From positions 30,192,053 through 30,256,052 of the forward strand of contig OY821775.1 in NCBI GenBank assembly GCA_963682175.1: a stretch of DNA of 64,000 nt, in the 5' to 3' direction. The position numbers were made by a program, and so were the translations under genes. Source of the DNA: Triglochin maritima. Taxonomy: Eukaryota; Streptophyta; Magnoliopsida; Alismatales; Juncaginaceae. Of this stretch, positions 12,210 through 23,773 are shown piece by piece. Numbering within the stretch: position 1 is the stretch's first letter; each line of letters starts with the position of its first letter. Under the pieces are notes generated by a model. That model made no database searches, was not told the origin of the DNA, and worked only from the letters and a program-made list of their open reading frames with translations.

Positions 12210-12568
12210 ACCCGACCTAATGAAACCTTTATCTAGACCTTGCTACCACTACTCCTTCAAATTTTGCCAATCCAATCCGAGCACGATGTTCAAAACTAAC
12301 ATCGCAACACAATGAGGTCAGCCAGAAAGTGTTGCTCTACCAAGACCGTCGACACCCTCAGAAGATACATCCTCCCAATGAGGACGTCACCCACCGGCGT
12401 ACTGACTTCCCGCATGAAAGTTAGTCCCACCGGTAACCTAACCACTACGACTACGAACCTCTCCGAGATGAAGGAGTGCGTAGCCCAAAAATCAACAATG
12501 TCTTCGCAACAAGTCCAGAAACAAAGAAACAACAAGGAACTGCCAAACATGCCAGAATGATCTATCAC
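12210..12568 (-). pseudogene. Chromovirus protease remnant
   Basis: The frame contains DFWATHSFISE, which corresponds to the gypsy retropepsin motif DSGATHSFIS with the Ser-Gly pair altered. It is followed by PVGLTFMREVSTPVGDVLIG and, in another frame, NIVLGLDWQNL. The sequence then jumps to the RT start GFIRSG, so the protease-RT linker of several hundred bases is missing. Confidence 0.65.
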
Positions 12569-12669
12569 TAGTAGAAATGCAATTCTAAAGATACGAATTT
12601 ACTAACAGGGTTTGGGCAAGCTTCCCCACTGGAGAATCTTCAGATTTTGTACACTTTAGGGACCGACCT

Positions 12670-12681
12670 GCCCTGATACCA
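12670..12681 (-). promoter_or_regulatory. Chromovirus primer-binding site (initiator tRNA-Met)
   Basis: Minus-strand TGGTATCAGGGC matches TGGTATCAGAGC at 11 of 12 positions, three bases inside the 5' LTR. Confidence 0.85.
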
Positions 12682-12684
12682 AGC

Positions 12685-15452
12685 TGTAACACCCCCAATC
12701 ACGTGGGTACGCACACTGGGATAGAATACTAGTGTCGCGATCAGAGACCTCCGCAACGACCGAAGGAGTTACAAAAGATGAACCAAACGAAGATGACTCA
12801 ACAAGACATAAAGGACATACGAAGATAGATAACTTACAGGAATAATACAGCAATAAAATATCCATATATGAAAAATTCAAAAACAATATCCGAGTCTCAA
12901 AGGAAATATAATAACAATAAGTGGAAGTAAGATAGAATCAAGACTCTCGTCGACGTATCCCTCGTGTACAGAATCTTCGACACTCGTCCAGTCTGCCCTG
13001 TGGGAACCGAAGTACCTGCAAGCACCGCATTAACAAATGCGTGAGTTTTCAATTAAGAAAACTCAGTATGCTCCTGGGCAAAACAACATTTTATGGAATT
13101 ATGCATGACGTCTAATTAAGACAAAAGCATCCAAAACAGAACAAAAACTATCAAGTGCAACAGAACGCTACGACTCCATAAGCGACGCCGATCGGGCGGA
13201 CCCAAACCCATTGCTCGAGAGGAAACTGAATACCAGCGTCGCTGGTCAAAGGCGGTCACTCCATAGTGACCCACCGCTCGACACATAGCGGTGTGCCTGA
13301 TAAGTGTCCCAATTTGCGGTAAGTGTCCTACATGGTGCCATCGCGAACTTGGGAATACCTACCCTAAGACAAAATGGCAGCGCTCCTGCCCGAGACTTAT
13401 CTTACGCCTGACCTCCCAACGTGAAGGTCTTCTACGACTTGCCTCTTGAGCTAGAGGACCCACTCGTGGCCCTCCGGCCCAGAAAACATAATGTGCCCAG
13501 AATTATTAATCAAATTAGATGCAATGCAAGCTACTTAAGCATCTAAAGTCTAATGCAGCTACAAGCTATGGAACGACCTCAAGGAAGAGTATCTGGATAC
13601 CCTCCTAACAACCCAGAACGAAACAAAATCAGAACATCCCAACAGGAACCAAACCAAAATCAGCAAGCAAACATACCCAAATTGGCAATTCAAGGTAAAC
13701 AACACATCGAGTCATCTACGGGTCATGATATGGATGTCATAAGGTCTGATATCTGAAGGGTCCTACATGATCACTACATAACCACGCAACAATAAATCAC
13801 ATCATAAGCTTACATATGTGAAATGAAGATAGAACATGTGATACAACAAGATATCACAAATAACGCCATGCACATTCCATTTCAGACATATGCACATTAC
13901 CTCTTACCACTCTAAACAGGATCAGCAAAGATATAGGTATGTACAAGTATGTTGCAGTTACATGACTTAATGAAATATGCTTCTGATCTCACAGTCCGGA
14001 CGGATCTATAGGTATATACATAAAAACACACACGCACACGTGGTTCTACTATACTATAAATTATATGGTGAGTTGCATAGATCATGGATGAGTTCTAATT
14101 TGGCTTCATGCTTGTGTATACCAATGTAAATCAGTAGAGGTTTATGAAAATCAGATCATATATAATATGTCATTACCGCTGGACAAAATCAAGCCGTTTA
14201 CAAAATTAAGAAATTAACACCATTCTACCGATTGCTTTAACATCTAGATTGAAATATGTCACTTATACTCAGATGGGGGTGTATTAGAGTGATGACCAAT
14301 CAGAGCATATACATGGTTTAGTCTTTTACTGGAATGAAATCAGACATGACAAACTGATCTTAACATTCAAAGTGATACATGCAACATTATTTGGACGTAA
14401 AAGCTATATCACGTTTAGATGAGAGATCTGAAATCCAAGATGATTCACAACTATAACCAGTCACGAAATTATGCAAGCTCATGTGATCTATGATAAGAAA
14501 CATATCATAGGAAATCACATATCATAAGCATTAAGAACACCATCAACAAAAATCGTCAATCATCACAAACTCAACGACAAGGGAAAGTTGCACCACACGC
14601 AAGCATGTATGCAAGCACCCTTCCCGACTCTCTCCCTACAGCCCCGCCTCCTCCCTTCCGGTTTCCTCCTCAAACCACTGGGGAAAAACAAGAGGTGAGG
14701 GTCGTGATGATGTGCGGGATGCCCAGCCAGCCTCGGAAATTCAGAGAGTGCACCACAATCCACCATATCGGGTAGATCTCCACTTGTGCAACTCCAAACC
14801 TCAGACCGACCAGCCAACTAGTGCTGGACTAAACTCCATCCAACACCCCCCTACTTCCTATTACACTAAAGGTCCCGGAGCATACCTGATCAGCAAGGAA
14901 GATTGCTCAAACTTTTCCAGAGATTCTGCCCACCAACTCTTCTTCTAGCCGCACAAGGCTGCACTAGACGTAGCTCCCAACACGCCGGAGATCAGCCCAC
15001 CAATCAGCTGGAGAGGAAGGGATGAGTGGTCTGGATTGATGTGTGTGGAAGGAAAAGGGACGAAGAGGATGGCTGGGAGGGCCTTATAGAATGCATACAA
15101 CTCTCCAACTTCCTGGCTATCAAGCCACTTCAAAACTTGCCAAAAATGGCACCAGCAAGGACACCAAAAAGCCTCCCTTGAAATATGCGTGTAACGCCCA
15201 AGCTCCCTTCCTATTCCACGCCACCTCCAACCTGGGCTCAGCCCAAAACCATTTCTACACTCACCATTGAGTCGATCGAGTCAACCCACCGCGCACTAGT
15301 CTGATGTGTCGCACCCGATCGACCAATGAGAAATCCGACCAAATCAGCTCAAACTAACATGCCATAACACGATTTAATATTCTAAGAACTAAATTATGCG
15401 TAACATAGGAGAGTGCATATAATAATATTATAACGGGAAAGCGGGTCCTACA
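12685..15452 (-). repeat. Chromovirus 5' LTR
   Basis: Starts TGTAACACCC and ends CCTACA on the plus strand. It is the partner of 6742-9520. No gene lies inside; short open frames show no domain. Confidence 0.88.
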
Positions 15453-15698
15453 GCTGAGGTAGGTGTCGAGGGAGAAGACGAAGCAGCGGTGGCGTGGAGG
15501 TCGTTAGACGTCACGTAGGCTAGGGTTTGCGGAAATCGGTCGTGTAGGCTAGAGTTTGCAGGGATTGGGGGGGGGGGGTTGGTTGGAGATCGGTCACGGT
15601 GGAGGTTGGGTTTACGGCTAAGGTTCAGTCGGGTTTTTGTTTGGAGGTTTTGTTGGAATAAATTGAAGAAAATGTAACTGTTCGTTTCATATAAGACC
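15453..15698. other. CACTA body right of the chromovirus
   Basis: GC-rich, G-biased DNA including a run of about ten G residues near 15568-15579. Repeated AGGCTAGGGTTTGC-like phrases are present. No gene seen. Confidence 0.5.
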
Positions 15699-15937
15699 CA
15701 TAGATGTCGGTCATAGCCTACCGCCGACGTCTATACCCCAATGTCTATATGCATGGGGCATAGACGTCAGTTGTACACTATGAACGACGTCTATGGGTCG
15801 ATGTTTATAAGCTTTAGGGATAAACGTTGGGGTATATACGTCGGATGCAATGGGTATTCAAACAACCGACGTCTAGAGGACCCCATAGACGTCGGTTGTA
15901 TTAATGGGCGACCGACGTCTATACGGCGACGACTATT
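15699..15937. repeat. CACTA right subterminal repeat array
   Basis: Repeated TAGACGTCGG / CCGACGTCTA units in both orientations mirror the left array. They end about 20 bp before the right terminal inverted repeat. Confidence 0.85.
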
Positions 15938-15958
15938 TACTATTCTGCACTTGTGATG

Positions 15959-16858
15959 AGTCATATGAATACTGCCGATTATTGACCACTTTTTGGACAT
16001 CTACCCTATCCTTATACCACTTCTTGAAATCTGAATAAATGTTGTTGTTAAGTTGAATCAATTATGTTGCTTGCATAGTTATATTGCAAAACCTAAATAT
16101 AGGCTGCATTAACAACTATCGAGGGGGAATTATACATTTCACAATAGGGTAAATTTAGGAGTCCTGTCGGGTAAATACATTTTTATGTAAATTGTAGCAT
16201 AATAACTTAAGTCAACGTGATTCATTTTCAATTAGAATTGTTCTCTATTGAACTAAGCATTACTATCTACCATGTTATTGTACCACTTACAGGACTATGA
16301 CTACATGTTATTGCTTAGTTAATTCAAATTGTATTTTTTGCAAACTAAGAATGATTAACCTAAAAGGTGGTAAATTAAACAAAATTCTTGATCTACATTA
16401 AAACAAACATTTGAGGTAAATGTAAAACTAGTCTAGGGTAAATACATTTCATACATATGCTCCCAGACTTATTGTGCAAAGGGGGTATTTCTATTCATGT
16501 GTTTTGGTTTTTTTAACAAACTAAGTTAGAAAGGAGTACCTAGTGATTCTAACTTCATCCTAATTCCTTAACAGTTTTTGGCGAGGAATCGTTCTATGCC
16601 AACTAACCTCAGTGCGTTCTTTCATTCTACGTCGTAAGAATATGAAGAAGTCATACCAAAAGGTAAAAGGTGCAACTATTCTTTCCCGTACCATAATACA
16701 TAAGTAGAGCAAAAAACCTACATATGGGAAAAGTAAAAGTAAACAATATCCTTACTAGCAAGCATATATTTTGGCAATTGTATCTTAGTGAATAATTGAT
16801 CTACCTGCTACGGTAGATCTACATTGATATGAAGGTAATTTACCTTAAAGTATGGAGG
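15959..16858. other. Old AT-rich flank right of the CACTA element
   Basis: No gene. Several blocks match the left flank in diverged form, such as GGTAAATTAAAC and the TATGCTCCCA - TATTGTGC block at 16345-16500 versus 3180-3330. A short palindrome ATCTACC...GGTAGATC lies near 16799-16819. Confidence 0.5.
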
Positions 16859-16863
16859 GGTTG

Positions 16864-18241
16864 TGTTGAACGCTTTATTTAAACCGCAAGTGCACGGCCG
16901 CGATGAAGCGGTGGCAAGTACGGGTCGTCCTCAGGGAGGTGAGCAGCCTCTTGTTTATCAGAAATCAAGTGGCAAAAATTGGGGGAGAAAGATTGATTAT
17001 GCTACTCTACACTAAACTACGCTAAGAAGTATGAAATGCGAACGAAAGAAACAAACAATCAAATGACAACTAAGCTAAGAACAAAAGAAGAATGCTGGAA
17101 TACAGATATGGGAAAACCCCTAAGGGGTGGAGTGAGTGCACACAAGCAAAAAGGTGGGTGTTCAACACATTCTTTAAGCACAAATAAAGGTGGTGTTATC
17201 ATGCATAGGAAGTGTCTAAATGTTGTGGCAAAACCTATCAATCTATTCACCAACTTAGTTGATTAACATTTACATATGCAAGATGTTTATTTCAGAACCT
17301 AAACAAGCATGAGAGGTGTCTAATCATTTTGGCAAAACTCATCAAGTTATAAATTCTATCCTAAAGAAGCCGGCATACATTCATGTTTTATCAACACATT
17401 GGAAATAAAGCATTCAATCCATTCTCATTTGCATGTATGTACATCTACTCCACCCCCAAAAGGGATGGGACTACTCACTAAACATTACACTAATTATTAA
17501 ACTAAACAAAGAAAGCATATTAACTAAGCTAATAAAACTAATGAAATGAGATTAAGCAAAGCAAAACAAGAAACATAAAGCAAACAACATAATAAAGAAA
17601 ACTCATATTAAAATGACTCACATTAAAAGTAGCATCCTCCTACATTAGTGTGTGCTTCAAGGCCTCACTTCAGTAGGAAGAATACCACTTAAAATATGGA
17701 GTGATTACAATGGAAGGTGAAGAGTTCTATTTATAGCTAGAGAAAAAGCTAACCCGGGACAACCCCCAATGTAGGACTAAACCAATACCAAAAACACGCT
17801 AAACAAACATTAATAAAAGTCCAGGAGAAATCTTAGCGGATGTGGGCTGATCCAGACCGCCAATTGGCGGTCTAAAAAGTTTGGATCTAGTTGAATCTTG
17901 TTCTGGGCTTTGCTTGGTGTATTTGGTGGTCTTGGATGCATCTACTTCGTTTATTGGAGCTCCGACCCGAATCGAATCGGTAAAATACTCCCCATGATGG
18001 TGTGGAGTATTCTGTTTTACTCTTAGGTCCTTCTGTCTTACATTCAGGTCCTTCTCCCTTGCATCTTGGTCTATAGATCTCACAATTCAGTCTTTTTTCC
18101 CAGCTTTTGGGTTCTTTTATGCTTCATCTCTTCAAACCTATTTATTCCTGAAAACTAAACATAAAACTTGTAACATAGCATTGTTTAGGTGAAAGATAAT
18201 GGATATAAGATACGAATATCAGCATGAAATGATGTCAATCA
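16864..18241 (-). mobile_element. Solo LTR of Athila-like family 1 (copy A)
   Basis: Begins TGTTGAACGC and ends TGTCAATCA on the plus strand. It is flanked by the perfect 5-bp duplication GGTTG (16859-16863 and 18242-18246), with no internal region, so it results from LTR-LTR recombination. It shares its length and whole body with the LTRs of element B. It carries the 20-bp palindrome at 17854-17873, a TATA box (minus strand, 17728-17735) and a degenerate USE motif at 17767-17777. Confidence 0.93.
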
Positions 18242-18246
18242 GGTTG

Positions 18247-18399
18247 CATTAACAACTATCGAGGGGCTGCATTAACAAATATCCATGGGGTAAATTAAAC
18301 ATTTCATAGTAGGTTAAATTTAGGAGTCCGGTCAGGTCAATATATTTGTATGTAAATGGTAGCATATTCTAGGTAATTATGCATTATGTCCGCATAATT
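18247..18399. other. Old flank with GGGTAAATTAAAC modules
   Basis: Contains two tandem TGCATTAACAA(C/A)TATC modules. It continues the sequence interrupted by solo LTR A. Confidence 0.4.
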
Positions 18400-19060
18400 G
18401 CCATTGAAATCTCCCCATGGATTTTGTGCACGTGTTCTACGTCGTCAGCATTATCTGGTGGTAGTCTAGTTAGTAAGCTACGAATCCAATGAGTTTCAAA
18501 CAATACAATATCATTACACACTTCCTGCTGTTGTGGGGACTCTCGCACAAATTCAAGGGGTCACAAACAATCCAAATATGATCTCCAAAACATAGAGGTC
18601 CTTGACGCAACCTCCTCGTGGAAATCATCTGCCTCTCCAACCGGCTCCTCCAATGCAAGTTTCCTAGCCGTGCAATTTGTAGTGTTTGATTGTTTTAGCT
18701 TCCGAGTAGATGACTAGCAACAACCAATGATCATTGCCATGAATTGGATGGCACATGATGTTGCATTTCTCGAAGAATCGATCTATATGCAATTCAATTA
18801 GATTAATCACCTCTTTAAACTTACATTCCTTAACAAACACTGATAAATTGGTTGGCATCACATCAACCCTACCGTAGTAGCAAGCCTACGAATACCACAT
18901 AAAGAGCACTTCTGCGTAGGCATCAAACATCTACAAACATATATCATACACCTAATTAGCATACTTGTTGTGATATTGAGGTTTAATAAATCATCTCTGA
19001 AAACAACATATACCTCAAGACTTTTAAAAGTTACATCTTTCATAGATATATTTTTTCTAG
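18400..19060 (-). pseudogene. Ulp1-like (peptidase C48) protease relic
   Basis: The minus strand encodes FFEKCNIMCHPIHGNDHWLL, continuing LVIYSEAKTIKHYKLHG. This matches the C48 signature around the catalytic His (I-PIH-HW-L-VI) and the place of the catalytic Asp (HYDS), which here is Lys. After a stop and frame change it reads FHEEVASRTSMFWRSYLDCL and then ESPQQQEVCNDIVLFETHW. That aligns with the Q-Q-E...DCG active-site block, but DCG is not preserved. Three frames and at least two missing catalytic residues make this dead. Such domains ride in plant Mutator-like and CACTA elements, and the nearby FAR1 relic fits that. Confidence 0.65.
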
Positions 19061-19137
19061 TTACCCATCAAATAACCATTTTCTCTTCTTCAGTGAGACT
19101 ACCCATCACTTGTTTGTCAATATCATGGTACTCCCCA

Positions 19138-20528
19138 TGTTGAACGTTTTATTTTAAACCGCAAGTGCACGGCCGCAATGAAGTGGTGGCAAGTACGGGT
19201 CGTCCTCAGGGAGGTGAGCAGGCTCTTGTTTATCGAAATCAAGTGGCAAAAAAATGGAAGAGATGTTATTATGCTAACCTACACTACACTACGCTAAGAA
19301 GTACGAAATGTGAAAGAAGCAAACAAACGATGAAATAAGAACTAAGCTAAGAACAAAACAAGAATGCTGGAATTTCAGAAATAGAAAAACCCCTAAGGGG
19401 TGGAGTGAGTGACACATACAAAGAGGTGGGTGTAGAATACATTCTTTAAGCACAAATTAAGGTGGTGTTTATCAAGCATAGGAAGTGTCTAAATGTTATG
19501 GCAAAACCTATCAATCTATTCACCAACTTAGTTGATTAACATTTACATATGCAAGTTGTTTATTTCAGAACCTAAACAAGCATGAGAGGTGTCTAATCAT
19601 TTTTGCAAAACTCATCAAGTTATAAATTCTATCCTAAACAAGCAAGTATACATTCATGTTTTATCAACACATCAAACATAAAGCATTCATCCCATTCTCT
19701 AATGCATGTAAGTACATCTACTCCACCCCCAAAGGGGATGAAACTACTCACTAAACATTTACACTAATTATTAAACTAAGCAAAGAAAGCATATTAAAAC
19801 TAAGCTAGAAATAAAAGACGATTAAACTAAAACATGCATAAACAATAAAAGAAGCATAAACAAACAATGAAAGAAACACAAAACTTTATTGATAAAATGA
19901 CTCACATTTCAAGTAGCATCCTCCTACTTTAGTGTGTGCTTCAAGACCTCACTTCTAGTAGGAAGAATAGCCACTTAAAATATGGAGTGTTTACAAAAGG
20001 AGGTGAAGAGTTCTATTTATAAGCATGGAAAAAGTTAATCCGGGACAATCCCCCGATGTGGGACTAAACCAATACCAAAAATACACTAAGCATACACTAA
20101 TACACGTGCTACAGAAAACTAAACGGATTCTGGGCCATCTGGACTGCCAATTGGCGGTCTATATGGTTTAGATCCGTTTGGTTTTCTTTGTGGGCATTGC
20201 TTGAAGTGTTTGTTGGTCTTGGATGCATCTGGTTGGTTTGTTGGAGCTCTGACCCGAATCCAATTGCTAAAATACTCCCCATGATGGTGTGAAGTATTCT
20301 GTTTTGCTCTTAGGTCCCTCTGTCTTGCGTTCAGGTCCTTCTCCCTTGCATCTTGGTCCCCAGATCTCACAATCCAGTCCTTTTTCCCAGCTTTTGGGTC
20401 CTTTTATGCTTAATCTCTTCAAACCTAATTATTCCTGAAAACTAAACAAAAAACTCGTAACATAGCATTGTTTAGGTGAAACATAATGGATATAAGATAA
20501 AAATATGAGCATGAAATGATGTCAATCA
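19138..20528 (-). repeat. Element B 3' LTR
   Basis: TG...CA ended, very similar to 26306-27721. It holds one imperfect palindrome GGACTGCCAATTGGCGGTCT at 20141-20160, whereas the 5' LTR has two in tandem. USE (20054-20064) and TATA (20014-20021) are on the minus strand, 32 nt apart. Confidence 0.93.
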
Positions 20529-20543
20529 AATACCCCCACACCT
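20529..20543 (-). promoter_or_regulatory. Element B polypurine tract
   Basis: Minus-strand AGGTGTGGGGGTATT abuts the LTR start TGATTGACATC. The same 15-mer precedes the 3' LTRs of D and F. Confidence 0.88.
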
Positions 20544-22126
20544 AACTCTAGCTAGTCCCGAGCAAAACAAAGAAAGAGAAAAGCATGTGAAAAAAACAAG
20601 AAATCCTAACTCACTTTCGTAGGAATCACAATTGCACTTAGCATGTGCAACAAGCCGTTAAACCTCCCTGTTGCCAAGGAGGAGGAGTGTTGTCTCCTGA
20701 GGGTTTTCAGCGGATATACCCACAAAATCCGAACAAGATGCATTAATCAATCTAGCTACACGACTCGTTGGACTTATTTTGTCGGTCATGGGACGCGGTA
20801 ATACTACGGGTCGACTGTATATATGTAATCGGTCAACACACTTAGCCTAATGAGTTATTCGTGAGAGTTAGTTAAGGACTTAAGTTAAAGACATGGGCAA
20901 CCTTAACTTCTGAATGTGATACAATGTGTAAAGTCCATTTTGGTTCTTATTTGACTCTTTTTTTCTTCTTTTTTTTCTTTTTTTTTCTTTAGAGCATTTT
21001 ATTGGATGGTGTTTGATTCTCCCAGGGTCAGGTTTCGTGCATGATTGCCTATGAGGACTTACATTATCACGTACACCTTCCCCCAAATCTCCACATAGGG
21101 CGATCCCTACCACCCGTGTAACGGGAGTTCGGTCGGCGCATCCCAAGTCAGATGACTCGAAAGCACCAGGCACAAAGGCCCCTCAGACCTACTTTCCCGA
21201 GTGATAGGAGCCGGGCGAGAAGAGAGAACACCACTTATTTATCTACATGGGAACCAAAACCCCTACACTTAAGTTTCACAAAATGAGATTAAGGGCCCTT
21301 GACTACTACAAACTTCCTTATACTAAAAGACATGAATTATTTGACTCACTAGGTTCACGGTGGACTTCTTTAAATGTTTGAGTGCTGAAACCCTATGATT
21401 ACACGCCCCCCGAGGGAAAACCGGGGTGCATCCGAACAACTCGATAAGACCTAAAGCCAGTAAACTAGAAATCCTAATGCATCAAGTTCAAGACAATTTT
21501 GGGAGCTTTCTTTTTACTTTGCCTCTCAACGGTTTTGCACATGCTAAACACACGCAAAACCCACAAAAACATTTTCTTTCGCAAAGACATGAAGATTTTG
21601 AAAGAAATGTGAAAATTTTAAAGCACTCGGCAAGCAAAAGAAGACAAGACACCCAAGGATCATGGCAAGCAGATATATCAATGTTAAATGCGGCACACTA
21701 ACATGACCCTAGCAGTACAAACAAAAGAAAATAAAACCAAAGGAAAAAGGCTCGACTATGTACACACGTAAAACACCCCCCACACCTACTTCATGCATTG
21801 TCCTCAATGAATGCGAGCAAGATACTACATGGAGATATGCATGAAAAGGGAAACATCTCACCAACATGAAGTACAAAGGGACGTTCAGGGTCATGTTGAT
21901 GGACACAATCCCAAATTCCCTCAAAACCTGTGAGAAGCTGAAGAAGGGAGATAAATACGTGAAGAGATTGGGCCCAAGTACACAAGGGTTGGGGCCCACA
22001 ACAATCGATGCTCACTGAAGGAGTCTTTTATTACACACTTTTCTCTTTTTTCTCTTTTTTTCTTCTTTTTTTCGATTTTTTTTACATGATATGTACAAGA
22101 ACAACGATATTCTCATAATCATTTGG
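20544..22126 (-). other. Element B 3' noncoding region
   Basis: No protein domain seen. It contains a long pyrimidine tract (20948-20992, T-rich on the plus strand), a second PPT-like motif near 21773-21789 and a T-rich stretch at 22030-22085. Colinear regions exist in C (40342-41912) and D (55472-57009), so it belongs to the element and is not an insertion. Confidence 0.75.
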
Positions 22127-23773
22127 TCAAGGAACATCAAATGAGAACATCAAGTCATGAGGACCAGAGACTTGCCGAGATGGGCAAACTCCACTGGTAC
22201 TCTGAGGTGTCATGAGAGGTGAAAGGTGAAAGCTGAAAGGCTCGAACCCCTCATGATATTGGTTGGGTGTGGGCAACAAAGAATGAAATTGTGTTTCCTC
22301 ACTAGGGTTTAATTGCTCATCGAAGAAAACCCTCCAACCAATAGGTGGGTGCATCGGAATGAGTTCCTCAAGCTCATTCGATGGATGGAGCAGACCCACA
22401 TCACTAAGAATGGGGCTTCTCCCCAAGTCATCCAACAAGGACCTCCCACCATTATTTAGATCATCAACCATAAGCTCGGTCATAGGTGGGTCCTTGTTGG
22501 AGTCAAAATGAAGCTCAAATGGCTCAATGGCCATGGGACATGAGGTAGAGACACCTTCTGGTATAGGCATATGATGAGGTGTCTCACTCTCACTAGTACT
22601 CTCAACTGAATCATGCAACAAACACTCCCTTTAGACATTCATGTACGAGGCCAGCTCACTCTGTTGCATTACGAAGACAGGCAATGAGTTTTCGCTGGGC
22701 CCACGAACATTCTCAACGGGTTGCATTGGGGTTAGGGGTGTTCGTTGATTTTGTGGTGCTTTCTCCAATTGGCGGATGAGATTTAGATTTAAAGATTCAT
22801 CCATGGGTTCCTGTTGCCTACCAGAGTTGAACACATGAAACTCGGCACTCATGTTACCGAATGAGAGCTTCATGAGACCATTTCTACAATTAATCAAGGC
22901 ATTGGAGGTGGCCAGAAATGGTCTACCCAAAATCAAAGGTATTTGAGAGTGGGTGTTCGCAACAGGATTGGACTCGAGGACAACAAAATCGACTGGAAAT
23001 ATAAAATCTCCAACTTTGATAAGCACATCCTCGATAATCCCCATGGGAATACGAATGGATCTATCCGCCAATTGGATGGTCATCTTCGTTGGTTTCAATT
23101 CTCCCAAGTTCAACTGTTGATAAACAGAGAATGGGAGGAGGTTGACCGCTGATCCTAAATCAAGCAAAACATTGCTCGTTCTAGTGTCCCCTATCGTACA
23201 CTGAATAGTAGGACACCCCGGGTCCTTGTATTTTGTGTAGGTGGGATTGGACAAAAGTGAGCTGATATTTGCAGCCAAGAATGCTTTCTTAGGAACATTG
23301 GTCTTGCTCTTGGTTGTGCAGAGATCCTTCAACACTTTGGCATATTGAGGTATTTGTTGGATGACATCCAAAAAGGGGATGTTAACCTTCACTTGCATAA
23401 ACACCTCTAATATCTTGTCCATGTTGTCACTCTGCTTTTTGTTTAACCTACTTGGATAGGGAGCTTTTGGCAGGTAGGTTTTCTGCTGTGCCTGAGAAGA
23501 AAGCTGTGGTGTATTACCCTCACCCTCAGCTTCTTCTTCACCACCATTCCCACTGAGGGGCTGCATAGATGGTGGTGGGTGTGGCAAGGAAATGTGATTG
23601 TCAACCTGTTTTCCATTCCTTAAGGTCACAATGGAATTGACATGGTGAACAGGTTCCTCCACATGGTTCACTTGCTTCCCCCGAGGTACCACATTCTCAT
23701 TTTGCATGTGTTGTTGTTGGTACAAACGGGGGTTAGCCTCAGGCTGGCTAGGAAAAGACCCTCTCTCTTTCAT
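22127..23773 (-). pseudogene. Element B protease plus conserved C-terminal tail
   Basis: Begins with a Pro/Gln-rich linker (PSQPEANPRLYQQQ) and a block YPSRLNKKQSDNMDKILEVF typical of Athila polyproteins. The retropepsin-like core follows: YKDPGCPTIQCTIGD, LLDLGSAVNLLPFSVYQQLN with the DLG active-site loop, and IPLILGRPFLATSNALIN. A stop then replaces a Gln codon between SYMNV and the tail (TAA where D has CAA). The same frame continues as a tail of about 165 residues with HPPIGWRVFFDEQLNPSEE and the ending FSFDVP. The tail matches no family I know but is kept in B, C and D. Confidence 0.85.

Larger units (their letters stand above)
6742..15452 (-). mobile_element. Ty3/gypsy chromovirus (Tekay/Del-like), gag deleted, nested in the CACTA element
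   Basis: Two long LTRs (6742-9520 and 12685-15452) bound a short internal part of about 3.2 kb. The coding strand is minus. A primer site matching initiator tRNA-Met lies next to the 5' LTR and a purine tract next to the 3' LTR. The order is protease remnant, reverse transcriptase, RNase H, integrase and the end of a chromodomain, as in chromoviruses. There is essentially no gag, and sequence between protease and RT is missing. Flanks GCTGC and GCTGA fit a 5-bp target duplication with one change. It inserted after the CACTA element was in place. Confidence 0.88.
4361..15955. mobile_element. CACTA (En/Spm-type) DNA transposon, non-autonomous, with nested insertions
   Basis: The left end reads CACTAGTGCAGAA and the right end is TTCTGCACTTGTG, whose reverse complement is CACAAGTGCAGAA. 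They match over about 13 bp with a single mismatch and more weakly beyond. Each end is flanked by the trinucleotide ATG (4358-4360 and 15956-15958), the 3-bp target duplication expected of CACTA elements. Subterminal arrays of GACGTC-type repeats lie just inside both ends. After removing the chromovirus at 6742-15452, only about 2.9 kb remains. I see no TNP2 or TNP1 transposase, so it would have depended on an autonomous relative. It does keep an Ulp1-like protease relic, an accessory gene known from plant CACTA elements. Confidence 0.9.
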
